A stretch of DNA of 64,000 nucleotides from Mycolicibacterium sp. CR10 (GTDB lineage Bacteria > Actinomycetota > Actinomycetes > Mycobacteriales > Mycobacteriaceae), in the NCBI RefSeq assembly GCF_005222675.1, contig NZ_STGE01000019.1:248001-312000 (forward strand), in the 5' to 3' direction. The position numbers and the translations under genes were made by a program. Position 1 is the first letter of the stretch, and each line of letters begins with the position of its first letter. The notes below the pieces were generated by a model, which was not told where the DNA came from, made no database searches, and saw nothing but the letters and a program-made list of their open reading frames with translations. Shown one piece after another: positions 8,569 through 18,540 of this stretch.

Positions 8569-9300
8569 ATGGCGGGAGCGGAAGAGGATCGGCGGATCGA
8601 TGTCGACAGCCGCGACGACGGTCTGCAGGTGCTTCGCCGGGCCGCCTCGGCTCTCGATGAGATCGCGACCGCGCCGGGCCGGCTGCGCCTGGTCGACATC
8701 GGCGCGAACCTGGGGCTGGCCAAGTCCACGGCCCGTCGCCTGCTGGTGGCGCTCGTCGACACCGGATTCGCTGCAGTCGACGACGGCGGCAGGTACCACC
8801 TCGGCGACCGACTGCTCAGCCTGGCCGGCGCGGACGGCGCACACCTGGCGGCCGTGATGCGACCGGTGATCGAACAGGTATCGCGGGCGACCGGCGAAAC
8901 GGTGGACCTGTCGGTGTTGCGCGGGCGGCAGATGTGGTTCATCGATCAGATCGAGTCCGCCCACCGGCTGCGGGCGGTATCGGCCGTCGGCGGTCGATTC
9001 CCGTTGCGAGACACCGCGAATGGCAAGGCCGCGCTGGCGCTGCTACCTGACGACGAGATTCCGGTGGCACTTCTCGACGAGATCCACGAGGCGCGCCGGA
9101 CCGGCATCGCCTACGACCGCGACGAGCACACCGACGGCATCTCGGCCGCTGGGATCGCCGGGCGGCTGCCGGGTGGTCACGTGCTGGCGATCTCCGTGCC
9201 CGCACCGACCGACAGGTTCCTGGCGCACGAGGCCACGATCGTCGACGCGCTTCGCGCCGCGGCGACGGCTCCGGTGTGGGAGTCGGGGACCGCTACCTGA
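8569..9300 (+). CDS. IclR-family transcriptional regulator
   Basis: A 243-residue regulator. The N-terminal winged helix (about residues 15-75) includes LRLVDIGANLGLAKSTARRLLVAL; the ligand-binding IclR domain (about 80-240) contains RGRQMWFIDQIES and FPLRDTANGKAALALL, typical of the family. ATG 8569 is used because the frame upstream lies within the divergent gene; an in-frame upstream ATG would produce an unrelated extension. It faces the flavoprotein/DAPG-hydrolase-like operon across two matching dyads, so it is the likely substrate-responsive repressor or activator of that operon. IclR proteins commonly respond to aromatic acids or sugars. Confidence 0.9.
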   Translation: MAGAEEDRRIDVDSRDDGLQVLRRAASALDEIATAPGRLRLVDIGANLGLAKSTARRLLVALVDTGFAAVDDGGRYHLGDRLLSLAGADGAHLAAVMRPVIEQVSRATGETVDLSVLRGRQMWFIDQIESAHRLRAVSAVGGRFPLRDTANGKAALALLPDDEIPVALLDEIHEARRTGIAYDRDEHTDGISAAGIAGRLPGGHVLAISVPAPTDRFLAHEATIVDALRAAATAPVWESGTAT

Positions 9301-9955
9301 CGAGCGCCACCGCGAAGCCGTCCCAGCCCTTGGTCCCGACGGTCTGGATCGCCGCGGTGTCCAGCCGCGGATTGGCGCCCATCATGTCGAACATGGCGCG
9401 CACCGCCTGCGCCTGCTGGTCGTCGGGCTGCGGGTCCAGCACGCGACCGCTGCGGGCGATGTTGTCCACGACGATGACCGTGCCGGGCTTGCCCAGTTCG
9501 ATGGCCCATTCGACGTAGGAGACGTTGTTCTCCTTGTCGGCGTCGATGAAGACCAGGTCGAACACCTCGCCGCGCTTCTGCAACTGCGGCAACGTGTCCA
9601 GCGCGGCACCGACGATCACCTCGACCCGGTCGTTCACCTCGGCGCGCTCGAGGTTGCGCCGCGCCACGTCGGCGTGGGCTGCCTCGAACTCGAGCGAGAC
9701 GACGGCGCCCTCCGGCCCGACCGCGCGCGCCAGCGCGATGGTGCTGTACCCGGCGAGCGTGCCGATCTCGAGCACCCTGCGGGCACCGGCGATTCTCGCC
9801 AGCAGCGACAGGAATGTGGCGTGCTGCGCCGACACCTCGATGGCGGGCATGCCTGCGGCCGCGCCGGCCTCTCTGGCCGCCCGCAGCGCGTCGTCCTCAC
9901 TGTGCAGGACACGGGTGAACAGCTCGTCCAGTGAGATCCAATCGGGCGCAGTCAC
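9293..9955 (-). CDS. SAM-dependent O-methyltransferase (class I, family 3)
   Basis: A 220-residue Rossmann methyltransferase. Motif I is RRVLEIGTLAGYSTIALA (near residue 60), the acidic motif is VVSLEFEAAH, and VFDLVFIDADKENNVSYVEW with later VVDNIARSG carries the metal-ligand Asp/Asn residues of catechol O-methyltransferase-like enzymes. The GTG at 9955 is preferred over a TTG at 9976 because it gives 220 residues, the length I recall for the M. tuberculosis homologue (Rv0187). It sits in the same relative place as Rv0187, next to the metallohydrolase gene. Predicted to methylate catechol-like or related hydroxylated substrates; it ends eight bases inside the 3' end of the convergent IclR gene. 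Confidence 0.85.
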   Translation of the reverse strand: MTAPDWISLDELFTRVLHSEDDALRAAREAGAAAGMPAIEVSAQHATFLSLLARIAGARRVLEIGTLAGYSTIALARAVGPEGAVVSLEFEAAHADVARRNLERAEVNDRVEVIVGAALDTLPQLQKRGEVFDLVFIDADKENNVSYVEWAIELGKPGTVIVVDNIARSGRVLDPQPDDQQAQAVRAMFDMMGANPRLDTAAIQTVGTKGWDGFAVALVR

Positions 9956-10023
9956 CTGCCCGACGTTACCGCCCAATCACGCACCCGATGGCACATCGGT
10001 GAAGGGGGCCCGGCGGATGGCGC

Positions 10024-10053
10024 CGAGTGCACGCTTGTTGACGCTGGCACTCG
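10024..10053. repeat. intergenic dyad CGAGTGC/GCACTCG
   Basis: The 142-base spacer between the metallohydrolase and methyltransferase genes (9956-10097) contains CGAGTGC (10024-10030) and GCACTCG (10047-10053), separated by 16 bases, followed by a second small dyad ACGC/GCGT (10058-10073). It may be a transcript-end hairpin for the upstream genes or an intergenic repeat; there is no T-tract. Confidence 0.35.
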
Positions 10054-10097
10054 AGAAACGCATCACAAAGCGTACTTTCGCCACCCGGGCGCCGGCG

Positions 10098-10589
10098 CTA
10101 GCGCACGCCTTCTTTCGCGTAGACCACCCTCAGCACATGCGCGACCTCGGGGCCCATCACCGCGCCGGCGAGTTCACAGAACGTGTCGACGAACGCGGGC
10201 CCGTGCGGCGGATCGCCCTCGTCGAGGTGATGAGCGAGCTCGTGCAGCACCACCAGTTCCCGCAGCGCCCAGACCGCTCGGCCCTCCGGCACCGCGATAG
10301 TGGCGCCGGCGTCATCACGCTCATAGTGCGCGGCCGCCACTCCCCTGCGCGGCCGCACCCGCACCGGTGTGGCCGCGGGCCACCGCTGCCGCACCGCGGC
10401 GTGGGACAGCACCTCGTCGGCGTAGCGCTGCACGGACTCTGCCGAACCGAACCGCGCCTCCGGGGGCAGGGTCAACCGCGCACCGAAGAATTCCACCACC
10501 GGGTCGCCGTGCTCAGCAACCCGGTCGAACAGGGTGCGCACGAATTGCTCTGCGGCGTAGACCTTTGCGCGTTGCGCGTCGCGGGTCAC
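10098..10589 (-). CDS. small zinc metallohydrolase (TIGR04338-like)
   Basis: A 163-residue protein with a zincin motif HELAHHLDEGDPPHGPAF near residues 116-133: HExxH followed by a third His ten residues on. This fits the small actinobacterial metallohydrolase family I know as TIGR04338; substrate unknown. There is no signal peptide, so it is probably cytoplasmic. It overlaps the preceding DUF2786 gene by four bases (ATGA), matching the Rv0184-Rv0185 pair of M. tuberculosis. The pairing is conserved enough to suggest a shared process. Confidence 0.82.
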   Translation of the reverse strand: MTRDAQRAKVYAAEQFVRTLFDRVAEHGDPVVEFFGARLTLPPEARFGSAESVQRYADEVLSHAAVRQRWPAATPVRVRPRRGVAAAHYERDDAGATIAVPEGRAVWALRELVVLHELAHHLDEGDPPHGPAFVDTFCELAGAVMGPEVAHVLRVVYAKEGVR

Positions 10590-11338
10590 TTCTCCAGCGC
10601 CGAGCGGGCGCCCGCCAGCTCGGAGTCGCCACCGAGCCGGGCCCGGCGGCCGGCTCGGTCACCTGCCCGGCGCGCCGCCGACGAGTACCCCGCCGTCGCA
10701 CTCGTCGCGCGCCACGATCCCCGCGCCTTGGACGTCTGCCGGTAGTAGTCCTTGAGCTCGAGATCCTTGTTGCGCAACGCAATCGCGGTGCCGGGGATAC
10801 TGGTCGGCCCCCGGGTCGCTTCCTGCTGCGCCTGCTCCCGGGCTTCGGTGAGGCGTTTGCCGACCCTGGCTCCGAAGGCGAGCTGGAAGTTGATCCGCGC
10901 GGTGATCGTCGGGGTCGGGCGGTGCGCGCCGGAGGCGATGTAGTCCTTGGAGGCGCGCACCATCTGCATGACGAGGCTGGTGTAGAGCGCATGGCTGGCG
11001 TCGATGTCCTCGGCGAAACCGTAGGCGTAGACGAACGTCGAATTGGACGCGATGTCGCACTTGACGTCGTTGGCCGCTGCAATCACCACGAACAACTGCA
11101 CATACGTGCGCAGCCCCCGCGAGCCAGGGTCGCCGATGGTGATGGTGCGCTGCACCGGCGTCTGCGCCTTGGTGCGTTTGTCCGCGTGCGAGCGCGCCAC
11201 CGCGAGGTCGATGGACGACGCCGTGGCCAGCCGTTGCGCGGCGGACATGAAGGCGTCGGCCTCATGTTGGTTGTCGGTGCCCTCGGCCTGGCGCAACAGC
11301 GCGGCGATCCGGGCGAGCATCTTGTCGTCGGTACTCAT
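10586..11338 (-). CDS. DUF2786-containing protein
   Basis: A 250-residue protein. The N-terminal region (MLARIAALLRQAEGTDNQHEADAFMSAAQRLA, residues 7-38, helical) matches the DUF2786 type; the middle is a mixed domain and the C-terminal 50 residues are basic and Arg/Ala-rich, perhaps nucleic-acid binding. Function is unknown. It is coupled by an ATGA overlap to the metallohydrolase gene, as in the Rv0184/Rv0185 pair. No catalytic motif is evident. Confidence 0.8.
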   Translation of the reverse strand: MSTDDKMLARIAALLRQAEGTDNQHEADAFMSAAQRLATASSIDLAVARSHADKRTKAQTPVQRTITIGDPGSRGLRTYVQLFVVIAAANDVKCDIASNSTFVYAYGFAEDIDASHALYTSLVMQMVRASKDYIASGAHRPTPTITARINFQLAFGARVGKRLTEAREQAQQEATRGPTSIPGTAIALRNKDLELKDYYRQTSKARGSWRATSATAGYSSAARRAGDRAGRRARLGGDSELAGARSALEK

Positions 11339-11348
11339 GATCGCGAGG

Positions 11349-12281
11349 CTAGGGGACCAGTACGACTTTTCCGCGGGCGTGGCCGGTCTGCAGATACCGG
11401 TGCGCCTCGGCGGCCTCGGCGAGCGCGAACACCCTGTCGACCGTCACTTCCAGCCTGCCCTCGGCCGCGAGCTTGATCAGCTCGGGCCGGGCCGCATCGC
11501 GGATCGCCTGGCCACCGTCCGCGCCGGTCAGCGCCGCGATACCGAGCTCCCCGGCCCGGCCGAATCCGGCGATCGTCGCGATCCGGCCACGGTCGGCCAC
11601 CAGCTCCACCGATGTGTCGAGCGCTTCGTCGGTACCCACCAGGTCCAGCGCCGCGTCCACCGCGGCGATGGCGCGCACCCGATCGGCCAGCCCGGGCCCG
11701 TACGCGACCGGGTGAGCACCGTATTCGCGCAGCTGATCGTGCCTGGCGATGCTGGCGGTGCCGATCACCCGCGCGCCCCGGGCGACAGCCAGCTGCACTG
11801 CCATCAGACCCACGCCACCGCTGGCGCCGTGGATCAGCACGGTCTCGCCTGTCCCCACATCCGTTTTCGTCAACAGGTGCCAGGCCGTGCCGCCGACCAG
11901 GATCAGCCCGGCGGCCTGCTCGAAACTCACGTTGGCCGGCTTGTGCCCGACGTCGGAGCCCGCGACCAGAACCTGCTCGGCGTAGCCACCGCGGACATTG
12001 GTCGCGATCACCTCGTCGCCGACGGCCAGCGCACCCGTGTATCCCCGGGCGCCGGAGCCCGCCGCCGCCACCACCCCGGCCACCTCCATACCCATCGGCA
12101 TGGGCAGCGCGGCCGGATCATCGCCCATCCCGCCGCTGTACAGCTTGTAGTCAACGGGGTTGGCACCCGCTGCACAAACATCGACGAGCACCTGGTCGTC
12201 AGCCGGAGCCGGTAGCTCGATGTCTTGTATCGCAAGGACTTCCGGGCCGCCGTACTCCCGGGCCACCACAGTTCTCGTCAT
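11349..12281 (-). CDS. NADP-dependent quinone oxidoreductase-like (zinc-less MDR)
   Basis: A 310-residue medium-chain dehydrogenase/reductase. The N-terminal GroES-like domain shows AAGANPVDYKLYSGG and MGMEVAGVV; the Rossmann domain has VLIHGASGGVGLMAVQLA with the AxxGxxG nucleotide motif. There is no zinc-binding Cys cluster, which fits quinone oxidoreductase-type enzymes that reduce enones or quinones with NADPH. ATG 12281 is used; a GTG sits directly before it. It is not part of the Rv0184/Rv0183 order I recall and may be a local insertion. Confidence 0.86.
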   Translation of the reverse strand: MTRTVVAREYGGPEVLAIQDIELPAPADDQVLVDVCAAGANPVDYKLYSGGMGDDPAALPMPMGMEVAGVVAAAGSGARGYTGALAVGDEVIATNVRGGYAEQVLVAGSDVGHKPANVSFEQAAGLILVGGTAWHLLTKTDVGTGETVLIHGASGGVGLMAVQLAVARGARVIGTASIARHDQLREYGAHPVAYGPGLADRVRAIAAVDAALDLVGTDEALDTSVELVADRGRIATIAGFGRAGELGIAALTGADGGQAIRDAARPELIKLAAEGRLEVTVDRVFALAEAAEAHRYLQTGHARGKVVLVP

Positions 12282-12311
12282 CACGGCGAGTGTAACCCCG
12301 CCGACGTGCGA

Positions 12312-14176
<1,865 letters not shown>

Positions 14177-14261
14177 CTATCGGGCGCACCTGGTGGCCCG
14201 TCCCCCTCGGTGTCGGCGGCCACCCGTCATTTTCGCCCTGGGGCTTGTCGGTAGCACTGGG

Positions 14262-14276
14262 TAGGCTGCATTTGTG
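14262..14276 (+). promoter_or_regulatory. probable leaderless promoter of sigG
   Basis: TAGGCT (14262-14267) fits the mycobacterial -10 consensus TANNNT and lies six bases before the GTG start at 14274. No Shine-Dalgarno-like sequence is found upstream of the GTG, which fits a leaderless transcript. The -35 element is not clear. Confidence 0.4.
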
Positions 14277-15275
14277 ACTGTCTTGGCCCTTGACGGGACC
14301 CCTAAAAGCAGTGCCCAGGACGCTTTTCTCGCTGATGCGCAGCGGTACCGACGGGAACTGCTCGCCCACTGCTACCGGATGACCGGATCGCTTCACGACG
14401 CAGAGGATCTCGTTCAGGAAACCTATCTGAGGGCCTGGAAGTCGTTCGAAGGCTTCCAGGGCAAATCCTCGGTGCGGACGTGGTTGTACCGCATCGCCAC
14501 CAACACCTGCCTGACCGCGCTGGACGGGCGCAAGCGGCGGCCGCTGCCATCGGGTCTGGGCGGGCCGGCATCGGACCCTAACGGCGAGATCTTCGATCGT
14601 CACGAGATCGCGTGGCTGGAACCCCTGCCGGACGCCCCGCACGAGGATCCTTCCGATCCGTCCGTGATCGCCGAATCACGCGAGTCCGTGCGGCTGGCCT
14701 TCATTGCGGCGCTGCAGCATCTGTCCCCCCGGCAGCGTGCGGTGCTGGTGCTGCGCGAGGTGTTGCAGTGGAAGGCCGCCGAAGTCGGCGAGGCCATCGG
14801 GGCATCCACTGCGGCCGTCAACAGCCTGCTGCAGCGGGCCCGCGCGCAACTCGACGAGATGCAGCCGAGCCGCGACGAGCATCCCGCCCCGCCGGAGTCA
14901 CCCGAAGCGGCGAACTTGCTCGCCAAGTACATCGCCGCGTTCGAGGCGTACGACATGGACGAGTTGGTGCAGCTGTTCACCGCCGACGCCGTGTGGGAGA
15001 TGCCGCCCTTCGACGGTTGGTACCAGGGCCCCGCCGCCATCATTGCGCTCTCGCGCAAGCACTGCCCCGCCGAGAAGCCCGGCGACATGCGCTTCGTCGC
15101 GACGACGGCCAATGGCCAGCCCGCAGCGGCGCTGTACATGATCAACCGCGACACCGGCGCGCACGAGGCGTTCCAGCTTCACGTCCTCGATATCCGCCCG
15201 GGCGGCGTCGCCCACGTGGTGGCCTTCAAGGAGATCGGATTCTTCGCGAAGTTCGGCCTCCCCGCCGTTTTGTAG
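14274..15275 (+). CDS. sigG: ECF sigma factor SigG with SnoaL-like C-terminal domain
   Basis: A 333-residue extracytoplasmic-function sigma factor. Region 2 (about residues 20-90) has YRRELLAHCYRMTGSLHDAE and DLVQETYLRAWKSFEGF; region 4 (about 143-195) has LSPRQRAVLVLREVLQW and an HTH in KAAEVGEAIGASTAAVNSLL. The C-terminal 120 residues (AKYIAAFEAYDMDELVQLF, then DAVWEMPPFDGWYQGP) form a SnoaL-like domain that in this sigma class can regulate activity. Divergence from the Mgl gene reproduces the Rv0182c/Rv0183 arrangement. No anti-sigma gene is adjacent. In M. tuberculosis SigG is linked to DNA damage and macrophage growth. Confidence 0.92.
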   Translation: MTVLALDGTPKSSAQDAFLADAQRYRRELLAHCYRMTGSLHDAEDLVQETYLRAWKSFEGFQGKSSVRTWLYRIATNTCLTALDGRKRRPLPSGLGGPASDPNGEIFDRHEIAWLEPLPDAPHEDPSDPSVIAESRESVRLAFIAALQHLSPRQRAVLVLREVLQWKAAEVGEAIGASTAAVNSLLQRARAQLDEMQPSRDEHPAPPESPEAANLLAKYIAAFEAYDMDELVQLFTADAVWEMPPFDGWYQGPAAIIALSRKHCPAEKPGDMRFVATTANGQPAAALYMINRDTGAHEAFQLHVLDIRPGGVAHVVAFKEIGFFAKFGLPAVL

Positions 15276-15278
15276 CAG

Positions 15279-15731
15279 TCAGTCCGGCTGTCCCCCCTGG
15301 AGCCTGGTCAGCACGGTCTCGATAGCCGCGCCGAACGCCCGCATCTGGGCCTGCGAAAGTCCGTCGAACATCACGCTTCGGACCAGCTCCACGTGTCCGG
15401 GGGCGGCGGCCTCCAGCGCGGCGACACCGGCGTGGGTGATCGCGACGGTCGCGCCCCGCCGGTCGTTGGTGTCCCCTTCACGCCCCACCAGACCCCGCCC
15501 GCGCATGCGGCGAAGCTGATGGGATACCCGGCTCTGTTCCCAACCGATGAGCTCGCCGAGTTCGTTGATCCGCAGCGGCCCCTGCTCCGACAGGGCGACG
15601 AGGACGTCGTAGTCGGACAGCGACAGCTCGCAGTCCTGCTGCAGCTGTCGGTGCATCGCCGTGTGCAGCGTGCCCGTCAGTGCGAGGTAGTTGCGCCAGA
15701 TCCGCTGCTGCTCGTCGCTGAGCCATTCCAT
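15279..15731 (-). CDS. MarR-family transcriptional regulator
   Basis: A 150-residue winged-helix regulator: ALSEQGPLRINELGELIGWEQSRVSHQLRRMRGRGLV is the HTH and recognition helix, REGDTNDRRGATVAIT the wing with the conserved Asp-Arg. ATG 15731 is preferred over ATG 15755 because a palindrome that looks like its operator overlaps the upstream ATG. It is divergent from the pirin gene, which it probably represses, and convergent with sigG (four-base gap). Confidence 0.88.
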   Translation of the reverse strand: MEWLSDEQQRIWRNYLALTGTLHTAMHRQLQQDCELSLSDYDVLVALSEQGPLRINELGELIGWEQSRVSHQLRRMRGRGLVGREGDTNDRRGATVAITHAGVAALEAAAPGHVELVRSVMFDGLSQAQMRAFGAAIETVLTRLQGGQPD

Positions 15732-15753
15732 CCTGGCCACCCTATCGGAATAC

Positions 15754-15765
15754 ATGACGTGTCAT
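15754..15765. promoter_or_regulatory. probable MarR operator ATGACGTGTCAT
   Basis: ATGAC-GT-GTCAT is an inverted repeat with perfect five-base arms, in the 95-base spacer between the divergent MarR and pirin genes. MarR dimers bind such short dyads, usually for autoregulation and control of the divergent gene. Confidence 0.5.
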
Positions 15766-15826
15766 CCATGTTGTCGGGGGCATGTCGGCCACCTAGGCTG
15801 GCAAGAACTCCCGAGGAGCGATCGTC

Positions 15827-16594
15827 ATGACCAGTACCGAGAGCATCGTCGACATCCGGCGCGCCGGCGACCGCGCCAAGACCAAGATCGCCTGGCTGGA
15901 TTCCAAGCACTCCTTCTCCTTCGGCAGCCACTACGAACCCGACAACACCCACCACGGACTACTTCTCGTCAACAACGACGACGTCGTCACACCGGGCTCA
16001 GGGTTTGACACCCACCCGCACCGCGACATGGAGATCGTGACGTGGGTGCTCCGCGGTTCGCTGGTGCATCAGGATTCGACGGGCCACTCCGGGGTCATCT
16101 ACCCGGGTCTGGCGCAGCGGATGTCCGCGGGCCGCGGCATCATGCACTCGGAGAAGAACGATTCCTGGACACTGACCGGCGAGCAATCCCACAGTGAGCC
16201 GGTGCATTTCGTTCAGATGTGGGTGGTCCCCGATGAGTCGGGCATCACTCCCGGGTATCAGCAGCTCGAGATCGACGACGAACTGCTACGCGGCAACCTG
16301 GTGACGATCGCCTCCGGAATGCCGGAGCACAGCGATGCCGCCGCCATCGCGATCCACAACCGCTACGCCGCCCTACACGGCGCGCGGCTGCAGCCCGGCC
16401 AGAGCGTCGAACTGCCCGAGGCCCCCTATCTGCATCTGTTCGTCCCGCGCGGCGACGTCGTCCTCGAGGACGCCGGCCCATTGCATGAGGGCGACGCCGT
16501 GCGTTTCACCAATTCGGGTGGCCGACGCGTCACGGCCACCGAGCCTGCCGAGATACTTGTTTGGGAGATGCATGCGGGAATCGCTGCGGCATAA
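15827..16594 (+). CDS. pirin family protein (Rv0181c-like)
   Basis: A 255-residue bicupin. The metal site is visible as FDTHPHRDMEIVTWVLRGS (two His near residue 63), then HQDSTGHSG and SAGRGIMHSEKN with the third His and Glu. Pirins bind Fe and act as quercetinase-type dioxygenases or redox-responsive cofactors. A GAGGAG site precedes the ATG. It corresponds in position to Rv0181c near sigG. Its 3' end overlaps the next gene by 23 bases. Confidence 0.9.
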   Translation: MTSTESIVDIRRAGDRAKTKIAWLDSKHSFSFGSHYEPDNTHHGLLLVNNDDVVTPGSGFDTHPHRDMEIVTWVLRGSLVHQDSTGHSGVIYPGLAQRMSAGRGIMHSEKNDSWTLTGEQSHSEPVHFVQMWVVPDESGITPGYQQLEIDDELLRGNLVTIASGMPEHSDAAAIAIHNRYAALHGARLQPGQSVELPEAPYLHLFVPRGDVVLEDAGPLHEGDAVRFTNSGGRRVTATEPAEILVWEMHAGIAAA

Positions 16595-17903
16595 GCGAAC
16601 CGGATTTCTTCTGCTGGGCGTAGCCCTGCTCGCCGGGTGCACCGATGCCCCGGATCGGACTGACACGTCCCGCCCGTCGACGTCGCGCCCGTCGACCACG
16701 AGCCCGCCGACTGCACCGCCCGCTGCCGGGTCGACCGCGGTGCCGGTCCAGGTGGACCCGGACCGCGCAGCTGCGCCGTTCGATGAGCCCCGTCAGGCCG
16801 TGGTGCCGCAGGGGTGGACGTTGTCGGTGTGGGCGCGCACCGACCGGCCCCGGCTGGCAGCCTGGACACCCGACGGTGCTCTGCTCGTGTCGGTCCCCAG
16901 CGCAGGGCAGGTGTTGCGCTTCGCACCCACCGCCGACGGAGCCCCCGAGGAGTCCGTCCTCCTCGACGGTCTCGACGAACCGCACGGCCTGGCCTTCGCC
17001 GGCTCGACTCTGTATGTGGCGGAAAGCGATCAGATCGACGCCTACGACTACGCCGCCGGAGCCGCGACCGCCCCGAGGACCATGGCGGGCAACCTGCCCG
17101 ATGCGCGCAGCCCCGACCTGCGGGGCGCATATTCGCACGCCCTCAAGAGCGTGGCCGTCGGCCGGGACGGTGCGGTGTACTTCTCCATCGGCTCGACGGG
17201 CAACGTGTCGGCACAGGACCGCACCGCCAACCCGCCGCGCGCGACGATCATGCGGGTGCCGCCGGGCGGCGGGCCTGCCGAGCCGTTCGCCACCGGCGTC
17301 CGCAACGGCACCGGGCTCGCGGTGGCCCCGGACGGTGCGGTGTGGACGGCGAACAACGGGCGCGACAACGTCCCCTTTCCCGAACCCGGGCCGGACTACG
17401 GCCGTGTCATCGGCGAATACGTGGACGACAATCCGCCCGAGCAGCTCGCCCGGTTGACTCCCGGCCGCGAATTGGGTTGGCCGTACTGCAATCCCGATGG
17501 CGGTCCGGCCGATCTCCCGTTCATCCGCGATGTGCAGACCAACGCCGACGGTGACCTGATGGACTGCGGGGCGCTGCCCCCGGTGGAACAGAGCATGGGG
17601 GCGCACTCGGCACCACTGGGCCTGAGCTTCGTCGACGGCGAACTACCGGCGCCCTACGCGCAAGGGGCGTTGGTCGGCATTCACGGATCGTGGAACCGGC
17701 AGCCGCCGCGGGCCCCGGAGGTATCGTTCTTCCCTTGGCGCGACGGCGATCTGGGCGATCAGCAGACCCTGGTCGGCGGCTTCCAGTCCGACGACGGGTC
17801 CCGCTGGGGCAGGCCCGTCGCCGCGGTGGCCGGGCCTGACGGAGCGGTCTACATCACCGACGACGGCGCCGACGCCATCTATCGGCTGGCGCCGCCGGGT
17901 TAG
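16572..17903 (+). CDS. PQQ-type sugar/sorbosone dehydrogenase-like lipoprotein
   Basis: A 443-residue exported protein. Positively charged N-terminus, hydrophobic core and lipobox LLAGC (Cys near residue 23) predict a lipoprotein, followed by a Ser/Thr/Pro linker to about residue 60. The rest is a beta-propeller: repeated blades such as PDGALLVSVPSAGQV, RDGAVYFSIGSTGNV and PDGAVWTANNGRDN, ending GPDGAVYITDDGADAIYRL, the pattern of soluble glucose/sorbosone dehydrogenases. The ATG at 16572 has GGGAG just upstream and lies inside the 3' end of the pirin gene, so the two are coupled. Whether PQQ is used is unknown. Confidence 0.85.
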   Translation: MRESLRHKRTGFLLLGVALLAGCTDAPDRTDTSRPSTSRPSTTSPPTAPPAAGSTAVPVQVDPDRAAAPFDEPRQAVVPQGWTLSVWARTDRPRLAAWTPDGALLVSVPSAGQVLRFAPTADGAPEESVLLDGLDEPHGLAFAGSTLYVAESDQIDAYDYAAGAATAPRTMAGNLPDARSPDLRGAYSHALKSVAVGRDGAVYFSIGSTGNVSAQDRTANPPRATIMRVPPGGGPAEPFATGVRNGTGLAVAPDGAVWTANNGRDNVPFPEPGPDYGRVIGEYVDDNPPEQLARLTPGRELGWPYCNPDGGPADLPFIRDVQTNADGDLMDCGALPPVEQSMGAHSAPLGLSFVDGELPAPYAQGALVGIHGSWNRQPPRAPEVSFFPWRDGDLGDQQTLVGGFQSDDGSRWGRPVAAVAGPDGAVYITDDGADAIYRLAPPG

Positions 17904-18346
17904 GCCGGTTTGGTCGCCAGCTGATTGAGGACGGTCGTCATCTGCTTCTCGGTCTCACCGGCAAGCTTCTCGAACGCCAGCTTCATCACCGGGTTGAGCA
18001 GCTTGGCCGCACCGTGCATCTCCAGCTGGGCCTCATACGTGATCACCGAACCCGCACCGGAAGCGTCGACGGTGATGGTGTCGATCGACGTCGAGGACTT
18101 GTTCTCGCCGACGAACACCAACTTGCGGTCGGTGAGTTCCGCCAGCTTGTAGGTGAGCTTGGCGGTGACCCCGAAGATCTTCGAGACGTTGTGCCAGTAG
18201 GCGCCCTCGGACACCGGCCCGCTGTCGACCCGCTCGCAGCTCTGGGTCCCCGGATCCCACTGTTCGGCATTCCCGAAGTCCTTCAGGTAGTCGACGACGA
18301 CTTCCGGAGACGGGCTGACGTTGAAAGTGCGTGAGACGTTTGGCAT
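17900..18346 (-). CDS. SRPBCC family protein
   Basis: A 148-residue protein of the START/Bet v1-like fold: SRTFNVSPSPEVVVDYLKDF, then FGNAEQWDPGTQSCERVD, beta-rich middle, and a long C-terminal amphipathic helix (LNPVMKLAFEKLAGETEKQM). Predicted to bind a hydrophobic ligand in the cytoplasm. Its stop overlaps the stop of the convergent dehydrogenase gene by four bases. Upstream (18347-18540) is the 194-base divergent promoter region shared with the phosphodiester glycosidase gene. Confidence 0.82.
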   Translation of the reverse strand: MPNVSRTFNVSPSPEVVVDYLKDFGNAEQWDPGTQSCERVDSGPVSEGAYWHNVSKIFGVTAKLTYKLAELTDRKLVFVGENKSSTSIDTITVDASGAGSVITYEAQLEMHGAAKLLNPVMKLAFEKLAGETEKQMTTVLNQLATKPA

Positions 18347-18540
18347 GAGGGTGGTTTACCCAATCGCCAGAGACTCACCCGTGACCTTCCTGACGTCACC
18401 ACCGCGCCAGCAAACGCCGCAGCGACCTGCCTGGAATCGTACTGTGATGCAGCTGTGACGAAAGTTGACAGTGTGTCTACTGGGATTACTGTTGTCTTGC
18501 CGAGTTCATTCGCCGCCCATTAGTCCGATAGGAGCCGCCG

